Below are positions 30,642 to 40,977 of a stretch of 64,000 bases of DNA, piece after piece. Positions within the stretch are counted from its first letter, which is position 1, and every line of letters begins with the position of its first letter. This DNA is from Pseudomonas alcaliphila JAB1 (lineage in GTDB: Bacteria > Pseudomonadota > Gammaproteobacteria > Pseudomonadales > Pseudomonadaceae): the NCBI RefSeq assembly GCF_001941865.1, contig NZ_CP016162.1:1922001-1986000 (forward strand). Reading direction: 5' to 3'. The notes beneath the pieces are model-generated. The model had not been told where the DNA came from and did no database searches. It saw only the letters and a program-made list of their open reading frames with translations. The position numbers and the translations under genes are program-made.

Positions 30642-31352
30642 ATGAACGCCAGCTCCACTTCTCCAGCCCGGATCCTCGCTGTCGAGGACGACCCTCTGCT
30701 TGCCAGTCATCTGCAGTCTCACCTGATGGCCCGTGGTTTCGACGTGACCCTCAGCCATGACGGCAGTGATGGCTTGCGCTTGGCTGAGAACGAGGATTTC
30801 GATCTGATCCTGATGGACATCCTGCTGCCCGGCACCAATGGCCTGGTGGCGCTGCAGCAATTGCGCCAGCGCCGCAGTGTGCCGGTTCTGCTGATGTCTG
30901 CGTTGGGCGATGAGCAGAACCGCATCGCCGGTTTCAGTCAGGGCGCCGACGACTATCTGCCCAAGCCTTTCAGCCTGGGCGAGCTGAGCGTTCGCGTGGA
31001 CGCGATCCTGCGGCGTGTCGCCTATGAGCGCCGCGAGCCGCAGTCGAGTACAGAGGGCAACGGTTTGCAGTTCGACGAGGGCCGTAGCGATGTGGCTTTT
31101 CGTGGCGCCTGGGTCGGCCTGACGCCCAGCGAATACCGGGTGCTGGAGCTGCTCTGGCGGCACAAGGACGAGGCGCTGAGCAAACCCTTCCTTTATCAGC
31201 AGGCGCTGCGCCGCGCATACGCTCAGCACGACCGCAGCCTGGACATGCACGTCAGTCATATCCGTCGCAAATTGCAGGCCGTCGGCTACGAGGCCACACG
31301 TGTCGACACCGTCTGGGGCAAGGGCTACATCCTGACGCAGGCCGGGGCATGA
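30642..31352 (+). CDS. pirR: OmpR-family response regulator, PirR-like
   Basis: This 236-residue regulator has a receiver domain (phospho-Asp in LILMDILLPGTNG near residue 57, Lys in DDYLPKPF) and a C-terminal winged helix (SEYRVLELLWRHKDEALSKPFLYQ). By position next to gacS and by the downstream kinase and TonB receptor it corresponds to PirR of the P. aeruginosa siderophore-receptor system; I use the symbol on synteny, not on a search. The stop overlaps the kinase start (ATGA). Confidence 0.78.
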   Translation: MNASSTSPARILAVEDDPLLASHLQSHLMARGFDVTLSHDGSDGLRLAENEDFDLILMDILLPGTNGLVALQQLRQRRSVPVLLMSALGDEQNRIAGFSQGADDYLPKPFSLGELSVRVDAILRRVAYERREPQSSTEGNGLQFDEGRSDVAFRGAWVGLTPSEYRVLELLWRHKDEALSKPFLYQQALRRAYAQHDRSLDMHVSHIRRKLQAVGYEATRVDTVWGKGYILTQAGA

Positions 31353-32686
31353 ACCTGCCGGGGCGACATTCGCTGCTCTGGCGGCTGGCCGGAGCATTGG
31401 CGCTGTTCTGCCTGCTGCTGGTCAGTCTGCATGTGGATGTCGGCCGTGAGCTGATCGATGCGACCTCCTATCTGCCCGAATCCACCCGGCAGACGCTCAA
31501 AGGCTATGCCCGGGACGCGGAAACGACGTGGCGCGAGGAGGGCGCAGCAGGCGTCGATGCCTTTCTGCAGCGGCTGCAGGAGCGTGAGCAGATCTGGGCC
31601 GTGGTGGTCGATCAGCACAAGGACTCGCTGTCCTCGCAAACCTTGACGGCCGAACAGGCGCAACGCCTCGATTTCGTGCGCAGGCTGGAGTTCCCAGTAG
31701 GGCGGCCAGGCAGCACGCCGACCTTTTACATTCCTTTCAGCGACGGCAATGCCCGGCTGGTCATGGAGTTGCCGCAGCGTTTGAACCCACGCAAGTACAA
31801 CGAACTGTGGGAGTTGCTGCTGCAGCGCGTGCTGCCGGCCGTGCTGGCTGTGGTCGTGGCCGTTCTGCTGTATCGCCTGCTGATCGCTCCGCTGGCGATC
31901 CTCAGGCGTCAGGCCGCGGCACTCAGTGCCGGCGACCTGTCTGCTCGGCTTGGCCCGCAGGTGACACGGCGCAAGGATGAACTGGGTGAGCTGGCACGAA
32001 CCTTCGATCATATGGCCGAGCGCCTGCAGGGTACCGTGGCGTTCCAGCGCCAGTTGCTGCGCGACCTGTCGCACGAGCTGCGCACGCCGTTGGCCCGCTT
32101 GCGCGTGGCGGGGGAGAGCGAACAGGACGTCGAGGCCCTGCGTCAGCGTCTGGCCCGTGAAGTCGAGGAAATGGAAAAGCTGGTCGGCGATGCGTTGGAG
32201 CTGGTCTGGCTGGACACCGAACGGCCCAGCTTGCCGCTGGAAGAGGTGGATATCGTCAGGCTCTGGGATGTGCTGAGGGAAAACGCCGGCTTCGAGACCG
32301 GCTGGCCCATCGAGCGCATGCCCTGCGAGCTGCCGGCCGATTGCCGGGTGCTGGGCAATCTCAACGGCCTGGCGCAGGCGCTGGAGAACATCCTGCGCAA
32401 TGCCATTCGCCACTCGCCGGAGGGCGCAGTGGTGCGCCTGGCCGGACAGCGCGAAGGGGACCAATGGCTGTTGTGCATCGAGGACCAGGGGCCGGGTGTC
32501 GCCGAGGGCGAGTTGGAGACCATCTTTCGTCCTTTCACCCGGCTCAGCGCGGCCCGTCCGGGTGGTGACGGCTTCGGCCTGGGGCTGGCCATTGCGCGCA
32601 GCATGATCGCTACCCAGGGCGGGCACCTATGGGCAGAGAATGCACGGCCCGGTCTGCGACTGAAGCTGCGGCTGCAAAGTGTATAG
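31349..32686 (+). CDS. pirS: Sensor histidine kinase, PirS-like
   Basis: This 445-residue inner-membrane kinase has TM1 (about 11-30), a periplasmic loop, TM2 (about 160-178), HAMP, HisKA with LSHELRTPLARLR near 247, and HATPase with NAIRHSPEG and GDGFGLGLAIARSM. It is coupled to the response regulator by a 4-base overlap. Through the regulator it should switch on the downstream TonB receptor when the cognate siderophore is present; this is known for PirRS and PfeRS and inferred here. Confidence 0.8.
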   Translation: MNLPGRHSLLWRLAGALALFCLLLVSLHVDVGRELIDATSYLPESTRQTLKGYARDAETTWREEGAAGVDAFLQRLQEREQIWAVVVDQHKDSLSSQTLTAEQAQRLDFVRRLEFPVGRPGSTPTFYIPFSDGNARLVMELPQRLNPRKYNELWELLLQRVLPAVLAVVVAVLLYRLLIAPLAILRRQAAALSAGDLSARLGPQVTRRKDELGELARTFDHMAERLQGTVAFQRQLLRDLSHELRTPLARLRVAGESEQDVEALRQRLAREVEEMEKLVGDALELVWLDTERPSLPLEEVDIVRLWDVLRENAGFETGWPIERMPCELPADCRVLGNLNGLAQALENILRNAIRHSPEGAVVRLAGQREGDQWLLCIEDQGPGVAEGELETIFRPFTRLSAARPGGDGFGLGLAIARSMIATQGGHLWAENARPGLRLKLRLQSV

Positions 32687-33009
32687 TTCGTAAATTAGAT
32701 TTACTATCAAATGTAAATTCTTACTATTTGCGCCTGACCCGGCAGGGCCGGCAAGTAGTAGCGCTTGTTTTTCTTCCTAGTGCTCGCTCTCGATGGCGTG
32801 TTGTCCATCCGAGGCTTTGCCACGGCCCTTTCGATTGGTTTCGGCCATTGGCTCCCGCTGACCACGGCGGAGCTTGCCGCCGATGTTCCGAGTTGGGTCA
32901 GCCAGCGAAGCCTATGTCCGGGGGAGTGCAGGGTTCGAGTTCCTGTGCAGGACGGCCGCTGGCAACAAGCCGACAACTCGATTTACCTTGATCACTGGGA
33001 GCAATCCAC
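32687..33009. other. Intergenic region before the TonB receptor
   Basis: No gene is seen here. The first 55 bases are AT-rich (TAAATTAGATTTACTATCAAATG and following), with a TCAAATGTAAATTCTTACT stretch matching the Fur consensus at 10 of 19 positions, so this is the likely promoter and operator zone for the receptor. The remaining 260 bases show no hairpin or repeat that I recognise. Confidence 0.4.
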
Positions 33010-35094
33010 ATGTCACTCAACCAGCGACGTCTCGCTGCATCGTCTCGGCCTCGATTCAAGAAAACCCTGCTGGCTGTCACGCTGGCCTCGCTGGCCTGTT
33101 CGGCGGGTGCCGAGGAAAAGTCCGAGCGACTGGAGCTTGGGGCGGTAGTGGTCACCGCTACGGGCTTTGAGCAAAGCGTCAAGGATGCTCCCGCCGCCAT
33201 CACGGTCATCTCCGCAGAAGAACTGAAGAAGCGCTCCTATACCGATATCACCGACGCGCTGAAAAATGTGGCTGGGGTGCAGATTGCCGGTGGTGGCGTG
33301 GAGCGCTCAATCCAGATCCGCGGCATGACCTCGGGCTATACGCTGTTTCTGATCGATGGGCGGCCGATGCAGGGCAACGACTCCTTCGGCCTCAACGGTA
33401 CCCAGAACGGTACGCCGATCAATTTCCTGCCACCCATCGAGGCGATCGAGCGCATCGAAGTCATTCGTGGCCCGGCTTCGTCTTTGTATGGCTCCGATGC
33501 CATGGGCGGGGTGATCAACATCATCACCAAGAAAATCCGCAACGAGTTCGCCGGTAGCATCACCACCGAGTACAGCCTGGCCGATGGCGCCAACAAGGTG
33601 AACGAGGACGGTTATCAGACCAGTGCCTACCTGAATGCGCCGCTGATCGAGGATGTGCTGGCCTTGCAGATCAACGGTTCATTCCTGCACCAGGACGAAA
33701 GCCATTTCCTCGGCGGTGACGACAGCGCTGCCTCCGACCCCAGGTACAGAAGAAGCAACCTGGGCGGCAAGCTGGGTTGGAACATCAATGAGCAGAACCT
33801 GGTCACCTTCAACTACAACGAGGCACTGCAACGCCGTTGGGCCAATCCGGGCAAGAGCATCGACGTGGCCGACGAGCCCAGCTACAACGAGTCGATCCTC
33901 AAGACCTACGCCATCACCCACGAAGGGCGTTACGACAACCTGCTGCTGGATACCTACGTCAACTACGACACCTCGGAGAACCCGACGCGAGTCAACGCCA
34001 ATACCGGCAATGGCATCGAGTACAACGTGCTGACGGCTAACACCCAGGCGACCTATTTCCTTGGCTCCCATGCGCTGACCGGTGGCCTGACCCACAAGTA
34101 CGAGGAGCTCAAGGACGGTGCCAGCAGCGGACTGCGTCCGCCGGTCGTTGCGGTTGCCGATGCCGTAGTGGAGATGGATCGCTACCAGAACTCGATCTTC
34201 CTGGAAGACAACTGGAGCCTGACCGACGACCTGTCGCTGACCCTGAGTGCCCGCTACGACGACAACGAGGCGTTCGGCAGCGAAGTCAGTCCCAAGGTCT
34301 ACGCCGTCTATCACCTGACCGAGAACTTCACCCTCAAGGGCGGCGTGACCTCCGGTTACAAGGCGCCCAGCCTACGCCAGGCTGCAACCGATTTTGGCTC
34401 CAGCTCAAGGGGCGGCGTAATCATCGGCAACCCCGAGCTGACGCCGGAGACCAGCCTCAACCGCGAGATCGGCATCGGCTACGAGAACGTCGATCTGGGC
34501 CTCAACACGACCCTGACTGTCTATCAGACCGACTACAAGGACAAGATCAACCGCACCGGTCGCGTCTGCGAGCCGAACGTGCCCTGCGTGTACAACGGCA
34601 CCACCTACCCGGCGCACCAGTTCGGCTACACCGCCTACGAGAACGTCGACGAGGCGGAGCTGAGGGGCATCGAGTTCACTCTGGATTACCAGCTTCTCGA
34701 CAACCTGATGTACCGCCACAGCTACACCTATACCCGCACGGAGCAGAAGACCGGTCAGTACAAGGGCGAGCCGCTCAACGACATGGCCAAGCACATGTTC
34801 AACGTGTCGTTGGACTGGCAGGCCATGGACAAATTGAACCTCTGGACCCAGCTCAACTACCGGGGCGAGACATCCGGCCGCTGGCAGACCGGCACCAGTG
34901 GTGCTTCCAGCAACGGCGTGACCTACCCGTCCTATACCTTCGCCGATGTCGGCCTGGTGTACAGGCCGACCAAGGACCTCAGCCTGAAGTTCGGCGTCTA
35001 CAACGTCACCAACAAGGAAGTCACCACCGACGATGACTACGCCTACAACCTCGATGGCAGGCGGTACGTGTTCGGTCTGACGCAGAACTTCTGA
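33010..35094 (+). CDS. TonB-dependent siderophore receptor (CirA/FepA-like)
   Basis: This 694-residue outer-membrane barrel has a signal peptide (FKKTLLAVTLASLACSAGA), a TonB box region (AVVVTATGFEQ), a plug domain with IQIRGMTSGYTLFLIDGRP and RIEVIRGPASSLYGSDAMGGVINI, and a barrel ending in the C-terminal Phe of LTQNF. It should import a ferric siderophore, probably a catecholate, powered by TonB. It occupies the pirA position after the PirRS-like pair but is about 50 residues shorter than PirA as I recall it, so it may be a different receptor at the same place. Confidence 0.88.
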   Translation: MSLNQRRLAASSRPRFKKTLLAVTLASLACSAGAEEKSERLELGAVVVTATGFEQSVKDAPAAITVISAEELKKRSYTDITDALKNVAGVQIAGGGVERSIQIRGMTSGYTLFLIDGRPMQGNDSFGLNGTQNGTPINFLPPIEAIERIEVIRGPASSLYGSDAMGGVINIITKKIRNEFAGSITTEYSLADGANKVNEDGYQTSAYLNAPLIEDVLALQINGSFLHQDESHFLGGDDSAASDPRYRRSNLGGKLGWNINEQNLVTFNYNEALQRRWANPGKSIDVADEPSYNESILKTYAITHEGRYDNLLLDTYVNYDTSENPTRVNANTGNGIEYNVLTANTQATYFLGSHALTGGLTHKYEELKDGASSGLRPPVVAVADAVVEMDRYQNSIFLEDNWSLTDDLSLTLSARYDDNEAFGSEVSPKVYAVYHLTENFTLKGGVTSGYKAPSLRQAATDFGSSSRGGVIIGNPELTPETSLNREIGIGYENVDLGLNTTLTVYQTDYKDKINRTGRVCEPNVPCVYNGTTYPAHQFGYTAYENVDEAELRGIEFTLDYQLLDNLMYRHSYTYTRTEQKTGQYKGEPLNDMAKHMFNVSLDWQAMDKLNLWTQLNYRGETSGRWQTGTSGASSNGVTYPSYTFADVGLVYRPTKDLSLKFGVYNVTNKEVTTDDDYAYNLDGRRYVFGLTQNF

Positions 35095-35205
35095 TCTGCA
35101 GCGCCTTAACCAGGCCGCCCTGGAGCCCCTCCGGGTGGCATTTGCCGCCAGCTCCTGGCGCGCCGCTACGGCATCCACGAATACTCAAAAAGCGAGGAAA
35201 GCGAT

Positions 35206-36171
35206 ATGACGCTGTTCAAGCGTACCCTGATCAACCTGTTGCACCTTGGCGCGCTGATGTGCGCCGTGTCAGCCGCCCAGGCCGCCTACCCGCTGGCCAT
35301 CGAACATGGCCAGGGCAAGCTGACCCTGAACGAGGCGCCCAAGCGCATTGCGGTTTTCGACCTGGGCGTACTCGACACGCTCGACGCCCTTGGCATCGCC
35401 GCCGCTGGTGTGCCGCAGATGGCCGGGCCGGCTTACCTGAAAGCACAATACGCAGGACGCGAGAGCGTCAACATCGGCACCCTGTTCGAGCCGGATCAGG
35501 CAGCATTGCAACGCCTCAAGCCTGACCTGATCATCATCGGCGGTCGTTCCAGCAATCAGTTCGAGGCGCTCTCGGCACTGGCGCCGACCATCGACCTGAG
35601 CATCGCTCCCGAGCAGTTCCTGGCGGGTGTTCAGAACAATCTGCAACTGTTGGGCGAAATCTTCGACAAGCAGGAGCAGGCTGCGCAGCTGCAAGTGCAA
35701 CTGAACAAGGAGCTGGCTGCGGTTCATGCAACGTCTGCCGGCCTAAGCTCGCTGACGCTGTTCACCGTCAACGACGCGCTGATGCTGCATGCGTCGGGCG
35801 AGCGTTTCGGCATGCTCAACGAAGTGCTGGGTACTCGTTCGGTGGTCGAGCCGGTGGACCCGGCGAGCGTGGCGCAGGTGCGCCCGGCGCCTGATTCGCC
35901 CGAGGCCAGGCAACTGCGCGAGCGGCAGAAGGTGCGCCTGGAGGCGGCGTTGAAAGAACAGCCGCAGTGGTTGGTGATCCTCGACCGTGGTGCGGCAACC
36001 GGCGGCGAAGGCAAGGCCGGCGAGACGCTGGGCAAGCATGCCGGTATAGCAGCCAGCAAGGCCTGGGCCGATGGCAAGGTGTTCTATCTCGAGCCGGCGA
36101 CCTGGTATATCGCCACTGGTGGCTATCAGGGCCTGATGAGCACTCTGAAGGCTTTCGCTGCCGCGCAATAA
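35206..36171 (+). CDS. Siderophore ABC transporter substrate-binding protein
   Basis: This 321-residue periplasmic protein of the type III (FatB/CeuE/FepB-like) binding family has a signal peptide ending in VSAAQA near residue 26. The mature protein begins with the strand KRIAVFDLGVLDTLDALG and has the single-helix-backbone fold expected. It follows the TonB receptor by 110 bases and should pick up the same ferric siderophore. No permease or ATPase gene is adjacent, so it must work with a transporter encoded elsewhere. Confidence 0.85.
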   Translation: MTLFKRTLINLLHLGALMCAVSAAQAAYPLAIEHGQGKLTLNEAPKRIAVFDLGVLDTLDALGIAAAGVPQMAGPAYLKAQYAGRESVNIGTLFEPDQAALQRLKPDLIIIGGRSSNQFEALSALAPTIDLSIAPEQFLAGVQNNLQLLGEIFDKQEQAAQLQVQLNKELAAVHATSAGLSSLTLFTVNDALMLHASGERFGMLNEVLGTRSVVEPVDPASVAQVRPAPDSPEARQLRERQKVRLEAALKEQPQWLVILDRGAATGGEGKAGETLGKHAGIAASKAWADGKVFYLEPATWYIATGGYQGLMSTLKAFAAAQ

Positions 36172-36177
36172 AGAAGT

Positions 36178-36242
36178 GGCGTATGGCCCGGATGCAGTCC
36201 GGGTCACTGCCAGACAATCCCGGATTGCATCCGGGGCAAGGC
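36178..36242. repeat. REP pair after the binding protein gene
   Basis: ATGGCCCGGATGCAGTCCGGG and CCCGGATTGCATCCGGGGC are two palindromic copies of the CCGGAT-CATCCGG family seen at 5189 and 8791. Confidence 0.7.
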
Positions 36243-36335
36243 TCGATCACGGCCTGCAACCGATCATGGCGTGATGAAGCGACGGGTTCGGCGTATCATG
36301 ATGCCCCTTCGCGTCAGTCTGGATTCGAGCGACCC

Positions 36336-37241
36336 ATGACCCTGCAATTCCCCACCATTGCCGACTGCATCGGTAATACCCCCCTGGTACGCCTGCAACG
36401 CCTGGGCGGTGAAACCAGCAACACCCTGCTGGTCAAGCTGGAAGGTAACAACCCGGCCGGTTCGGTCAAGGATCGTCCGGCACTGTCGATGATCAACCGC
36501 GCCGAGCTGCGTGGCGATATCCAGCCTGGCGATACCCTGATCGAAGCCACCAGCGGCAACACCGGCATTGCCCTGGCAATGGCGGCGGCGATCAAGGGCT
36601 ACAAGATGATCCTGATCATGCCGGACAACTCCACCGCCGAGCGCAAGTGGGCGATGACCGCCTATGGTGCCGAGCTGATCCTGGTCAGCAAGGAGGAGGG
36701 CATGGAGGGCGCGCGTGATCTGGCCGAGTGGCTGCAGGCCGAAGGGCGCGGCAAGGTGCTCGACCAGTTCGCCAACGGTGACAACCCCGAGGCGCACTAC
36801 AGCGGTACCGGCCCGGAAATCTGGCGCCAGACCGGCGGAACCATCACCCACTTCATCAGCTCCATGGGCACCACCGGCACCATCATGGGCACTTCGCGCT
36901 ACCTCAAGGAGCAGAACCCGGCGATCCAGATCGTCGGTCTGCAGCCGCAGGAAGGCTCGGCCATCCCCGGCATCCGTCGCTGGCCGCAGGAGTACCTGCC
37001 GAAGATCTATCAGGCCGAACGTGTCGACCAGGTGATGGATATGGGCCAGGCCGAGGCCGAGCACGTCATGCGGCGCCTGGCGCGGGAAGAGGGCATCTTC
37101 TGCGGCGTTTCGTCCGGCGGTTCGGTGGCGGGCATGCTGCGCCTGTCGCAACAGGTGGAGAACGCGGTGCTGGTGGCAATCATCTGCGACCGTGGCGACC
37201 GTTACCTGTCCACCGGCGTTTACGAAGAACCGGCGCACTGA
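36336..37241 (+). CDS. cysM: Cysteine synthase B
   Basis: This 301-residue PLP enzyme makes cysteine from O-acetylserine and sulfide or thiosulfate. The PLP lysine lies in [13 protein letters not shown] (Lys at about 43), the substrate loop is [12 protein letters not shown], and the phosphate-binding loop is [11 protein letters not shown] near 175. The start [20 protein letters not shown] fits CysM rather than the longer CysK. It overlaps rlmD by one base (TGATG), so the two are coupled. Confidence 0.95.
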   Translation: MTLQFPTIADCIGNTPLVRLQRLGGETSNTLLVKLEGNNPAGSVKDRPALSMINRAELRGDIQPGDTLIEATSGNTGIALAMAAAIKGYKMILIMPDNSTAERKWAMTAYGAELILVSKEEGMEGARDLAEWLQAEGRGKVLDQFANGDNPEAHYSGTGPEIWRQTGGTITHFISSMGTTGTIMGTSRYLKEQNPAIQIVGLQPQEGSAIPGIRRWPQEYLPKIYQAERVDQVMDMGQAEAEHVMRRLAREEGIFCGVSSGGSVAGMLRLSQQVENAVLVAIICDRGDRYLSTGVYEEPAH

Positions 37242-38599
37242 TGGCCAGACGCAGCTCCAACCTGCGCTTTCAGCCCAGCGGCGGCAGCCGTGCGGCGCAG
37301 GTCCCGGTCGGCAAGAGGCAGAAGCTCGCCATCGAACGCCTGGCCGGTGACGGTCGTGGCATCGCCTTCGAAGGCGGGCGCACCTGGTTCGTCAGTGGCG
37401 CCCTGGCCGGCGAGCAGGTCGAGGCGCGGGTACTCAGTGCCCGCAGCCAGACCGTCGAGGCGCGCGCTGAACGCATCATCGCCGCCAGCAGCGAGCGCCG
37501 TGCTGCGCCCTGCATTCATGCTGACCGCTGCGGCGGCTGCAACCTGCAGCACATGCCCCACGCCGATCAGTTGGCCCTGAAACAGCGCACGCTGGCCGAG
37601 CAGCTTTCACGCCTGGGCGGCGTGCATCCGGATGAGTGGGCAGCGCCGCTGGCCGGTCCCGAGTTCGGCTATCGCCGCCGCGCGCGTGTTGCCGTGCGCT
37701 GGGACGCCAAGGCGCGTCAACTGCAGGTCGGCTTTCGCGCAGAGGCCAGCCAGGACATTGTCGCCATCGACGAGTGCCTGGTGCTGGTACAGCCTTTGCA
37801 GCCTATTTTCAGCGCGTTGCCGGCGTTGCTGCGCAGCCTGGAAAAGCCGCAGGCAGTCGGGCACGTGGAACTGTTCAGTGGTACTGCCGAAGCGTTGCTG
37901 CTGCGGCACACGGCAGCGCTGGCGGAGGCTGATCTGAACCGCCTGCGCGCATTCTGCAGCGAGCATAGTGCGCAGCTGTGGCTACAGGGTGAAGGACAAC
38001 CGCAGCCTGATGAGCAGAGCGCCGAGCTGGGCTTTGAGTTGCAACGCTGGCACCTGCGACTGGCTTATCGGCCTGGCGATTTTGTGCAGGTCAATGGTCT
38101 GGTCAACGAGGCGATGGTCGCTCAGGCGCTAGACTGGTTGGCAGTGCAACCTGGTGAGCGGGTGCTGGATCTGTTCTGCGGCCTGGGTAATTTCGCCCTG
38201 CCGCTGGCGCGTCAGGCTGCTGAAGTGGTGGCTGTGGAAGGTGTCGAGGCGATGGTGCAGCGGGCCGCTGGTAACGCACACAACAATGGCTTGGACAATG
38301 CGCACTTTTTCCGTGCCGATCTGTCCAACCCGCTGGTCTCCGAGGCCTGGGCGCGTGGCGGTTTTACCGCGGTGCTGCTCGACCCGCCACGCGATGGCGC
38401 GTTGCAGGCGGTGCGTGGGATGAGTGAGTTGGGTGCGCGGCGCCTGGTCTACGTCTCCTGCAATCCGACCACCCTGGCGCGCGATGCGGCTGAGTTGGTG
38501 CAGCAGGGCTATCGCCTGCGCCGCGCCGGGATTCTCGACATGTTCGCGCAGACGGCGCATGTCGAGGCGATGGCTCTATTCGAGAAACCCGAGATTTAG
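37241..38599 (+). CDS. rlmD: 23S rRNA (uracil1939-C5)-methyltransferase RlmD
   Basis: This 452-residue SAM methyltransferase modifies U1939 of 23S rRNA. It has an N-terminal TRAM domain, cluster cysteines in [10 protein letters not shown] (about 88-97) with a further Cys in DECLVL for a 4Fe-4S cluster, the SAM motif [15 protein letters not shown] near 308, and the catalytic Cys/Glu region DPPRDGA and [12 protein letters not shown] near 410. The start overlaps the cysM stop. It is followed by relA after about 135 bases. Confidence 0.95.
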   Translation: MARRSSNLRFQPSGGSRAAQVPVGKRQKLAIERLAGDGRGIAFEGGRTWFVSGALAGEQVEARVLSARSQTVEARAERIIAASSERRAAPCIHADRCGGCNLQHMPHADQLALKQRTLAEQLSRLGGVHPDEWAAPLAGPEFGYRRRARVAVRWDAKARQLQVGFRAEASQDIVAIDECLVLVQPLQPIFSALPALLRSLEKPQAVGHVELFSGTAEALLLRHTAALAEADLNRLRAFCSEHSAQLWLQGEGQPQPDEQSAELGFELQRWHLRLAYRPGDFVQVNGLVNEAMVAQALDWLAVQPGERVLDLFCGLGNFALPLARQAAEVVAVEGVEAMVQRAAGNAHNNGLDNAHFFRADLSNPLVSEAWARGGFTAVLLDPPRDGALQAVRGMSELGARRLVYVSCNPTTLARDAAELVQQGYRLRRAGILDMFAQTAHVEAMALFEKPEI

Positions 38600-38733
38600 G
38601 TCTTGGGCCAAAGCGGTACGTTCGGTACCGCAGGGATGTGCAGGATGCGCATTCTTTCAGTTAATCCGACCGGCTCAGAGAAGGCCGGCGACTGCTCGGT
38701 GCGACCTATGCGCGCCGTAGGGAAGGTAAGACG

Positions 38734-40977
38734 ATGGTTCAGGTGAGAGCGCATCAGCCAGTCAACGATGACGGCAGCATCAATCTCGAGGCCTGGTTGG
38801 AGCATGTCACTCGCGTCGATCCGGCGCTGGATCGTCAGGCATTGCAAGAAGCCTGCGAGTTCGCCCGTGATCTGGAGCAGCAGGCCAACACCACACCGCA
38901 TCACTGGAGTGAGGACGCATCCACATTCCGCGCCGGCCTCGACATCGCGGAAATCCTCGCCGATCTCAAGCTCGATCAGGATTCGCTGGTCGCGGCGATC
39001 ATTTATCGCGGCGTACGTGAAGGCAAGATCACCCTGGCTGCGGTGCACCAGCGCTTCGGTCCGGTGGTGGCCAAGCTGATCGAAGGCGTGCTGCGCATGG
39101 CGGCGATCAGCGCCAGTATCAATCCGCGTGAATCGGTGGTGGTCGGCTCGCAGACGCAGGTCGAGAACCTGCGCAAGATGCTGGTGGCCATGGTCGATGA
39201 CGTGCGCGTGGCGCTGATCAAACTGGCCGAGCGTACCTGCGCCATTCGCGCGGTCAAGGAAGCCGACGAAGAGAAGCGTCAGCGCGTGGCGCGCGAGGTG
39301 TTCGACATCTACGCGCCGCTGGCTCACCGCCTCGGTATCGGCCATATCAAGTGGGAACTGGAGGATCTGTCCTTCCGCTACCTGGAGCCTGAGCAGTACA
39401 AGCAGATCGCCAAGCTGCTGCACGAGCGCCGTCTCGATCGCGAGCAGTACATCAACGACGCCATGGCGCATCTGCGTCAGGAGCTGGAAGCCACCGGCAT
39501 CAAGGCCGACATCAGCGGCCGGGCGAAACACATCTATTCGATCTGGCGCAAGATGCAGCGCAAGGGCCTGCAGTTCAGCCAGATCTACGACGTGCGCGCA
39601 GTACGGGTGCTGGTGCCGGAGGTGCGCGACTGCTACACCACCCTGGGTATCGTGCACACCCTGTGGCGGCACATTCCCAAGGAGTTCGACGACTACATCG
39701 CCAACCCCAAGGAAAACGGCTACCGCTCGCTGCACACCGCCGTGCTCGGGCCGGAGGGCAAGGTGCTGGAGGTGCAGATTCGCACCCACGCCATGCACGA
39801 AGAGGCCGAGTTGGGGGTTTGTGCGCACTGGCGCTACAAGGGCACCGACGTCAAATCCGGCTCCAACCACTACGAAGAGAAGATCTCCTGGCTGCGTCAG
39901 GTCATCGAGTGGCACGAGGAACTGGGCGATATCGGCGGCCTGGCCGAACAGCTGCGCGTGGATATCGAACCGGATCGGGTTTACGTCTTCACCCCCGACG
40001 GTCACGCCATCGACCTGCCCAAGGGCGCTACGCCGCTGGACTTCGCCTACCGCGTACACACCGAGATCGGTCACAACTGCCGGGGTGCCAAGATCAACGG
40101 CCGTATCGTGCCGCTGACCTACAGCCTGCAGACCGGTGAGCAGGTGGAAATCATTACCAGCAAGCACGGCACGCCCAGCCGCGACTGGCTCAATCCCAAC
40201 CTGGGTTATGTCACCACCAGCCGCGCCCGGGCCAAGATCGTCCACTGGTTCAAGCTGCAGGATCGCGACCAGAACGTCGCCGCCGGCAAGCAGTTGCTCG
40301 AACGCGAGCTGGCGCGCCTGGCCCTGGTCGGTGCGGACTTCGACAAGCTGGCCGAGAAGGCCAACCTGAAAACCGCCGAGGACCTGTTCGCTGCCTTGGG
40401 CGCCGGCGACGTGCGCCTGGCCCATGCGGTCAATCTGGCCCAGCAACTGCTCGAGCCGGAGCGTGGTAACGAGCAGTTGGAGCTGATTCCGCGCAAGGCG
40501 CAGGGCTTCAAGCCGGGCAAACGTGGCGATATCCAGATCCAGGGCGTCGGCAACCTGCTGACGCAGATGGCCGGCTGTTGCCAGCCGCTGCCGGGCGACC
40601 CGATCGTCGGCTACATCACCCTCGGCCGTGGCGTCACCATTCACCGTCAGGACTGTCCTACGGCCTTGCAGCAAACTGCGCGCGAGCCGGAGCGGATGAT
40701 CCAGGTGAGCTGGGGCCCGGTGCCGGTGCAGACCTACCCGGTGGAGATCGTCATCAAGGCCTACGACCGTTCCGGTCTGCTGCGTGACGTCACCCAGGTG
40801 CTGCTCAACGAGAAGCTCAACGTGCTGGCGGTCAACACCCGTTCGAACAAGGAGGACAACACCGCCTCCATGTCGATCACCGTGGAGATTCCCGGGCTCG
40901 ATGCCCTCGGCCGCCTGCTGGCGCGTATCGGTCAGTTGCCCAATATCATCGAGGCGCGTCGCCACCGCGTGTCTTAG
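38734..40977 (+). CDS. relA: GTP pyrophosphokinase RelA
   Basis: This protein makes (p)ppGpp on stalled ribosomes in the stringent response. Its 747 residues show an inactive hydrolase-like domain (the catalytic HD pair is absent; AAIIYRGVREGKIT stands there), a synthetase domain with RAKHIYSIWRKMQRKG and NPKENGYRSLHTAV (about 260-335), a TGS domain (VYVFTPDGHAIDLPKG), a cysteine-bearing region and a C-terminal ACT domain. The stop codon TAG lies within the TTAG that borders the MITE-like element immediately downstream. Confidence 0.96.
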   Translation: MVQVRAHQPVNDDGSINLEAWLEHVTRVDPALDRQALQEACEFARDLEQQANTTPHHWSEDASTFRAGLDIAEILADLKLDQDSLVAAIIYRGVREGKITLAAVHQRFGPVVAKLIEGVLRMAAISASINPRESVVVGSQTQVENLRKMLVAMVDDVRVALIKLAERTCAIRAVKEADEEKRQRVAREVFDIYAPLAHRLGIGHIKWELEDLSFRYLEPEQYKQIAKLLHERRLDREQYINDAMAHLRQELEATGIKADISGRAKHIYSIWRKMQRKGLQFSQIYDVRAVRVLVPEVRDCYTTLGIVHTLWRHIPKEFDDYIANPKENGYRSLHTAVLGPEGKVLEVQIRTHAMHEEAELGVCAHWRYKGTDVKSGSNHYEEKISWLRQVIEWHEELGDIGGLAEQLRVDIEPDRVYVFTPDGHAIDLPKGATPLDFAYRVHTEIGHNCRGAKINGRIVPLTYSLQTGEQVEIITSKHGTPSRDWLNPNLGYVTTSRARAKIVHWFKLQDRDQNVAAGKQLLERELARLALVGADFDKLAEKANLKTAEDLFAALGAGDVRLAHAVNLAQQLLEPERGNEQLELIPRKAQGFKPGKRGDIQIQGVGNLLTQMAGCCQPLPGDPIVGYITLGRGVTIHRQDCPTALQQTAREPERMIQVSWGPVPVQTYPVEIVIKAYDRSGLLRDVTQVLLNEKLNVLAVNTRSNKEDNTASMSITVEIPGLDALGRLLARIGQLPNIIEARRHRVS

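Noticed and set aside
32925..32960. tRNA-like T arm (GGTTCGAGTTC)
   Set aside because: No acceptor, D or anticodon arms can be built around it.
38600..38733. Regulatory RNA between rlmD and relA
   Set aside because: CGGTACGTTCGGTACCG can form a short hairpin, but nothing else supports an RNA gene.
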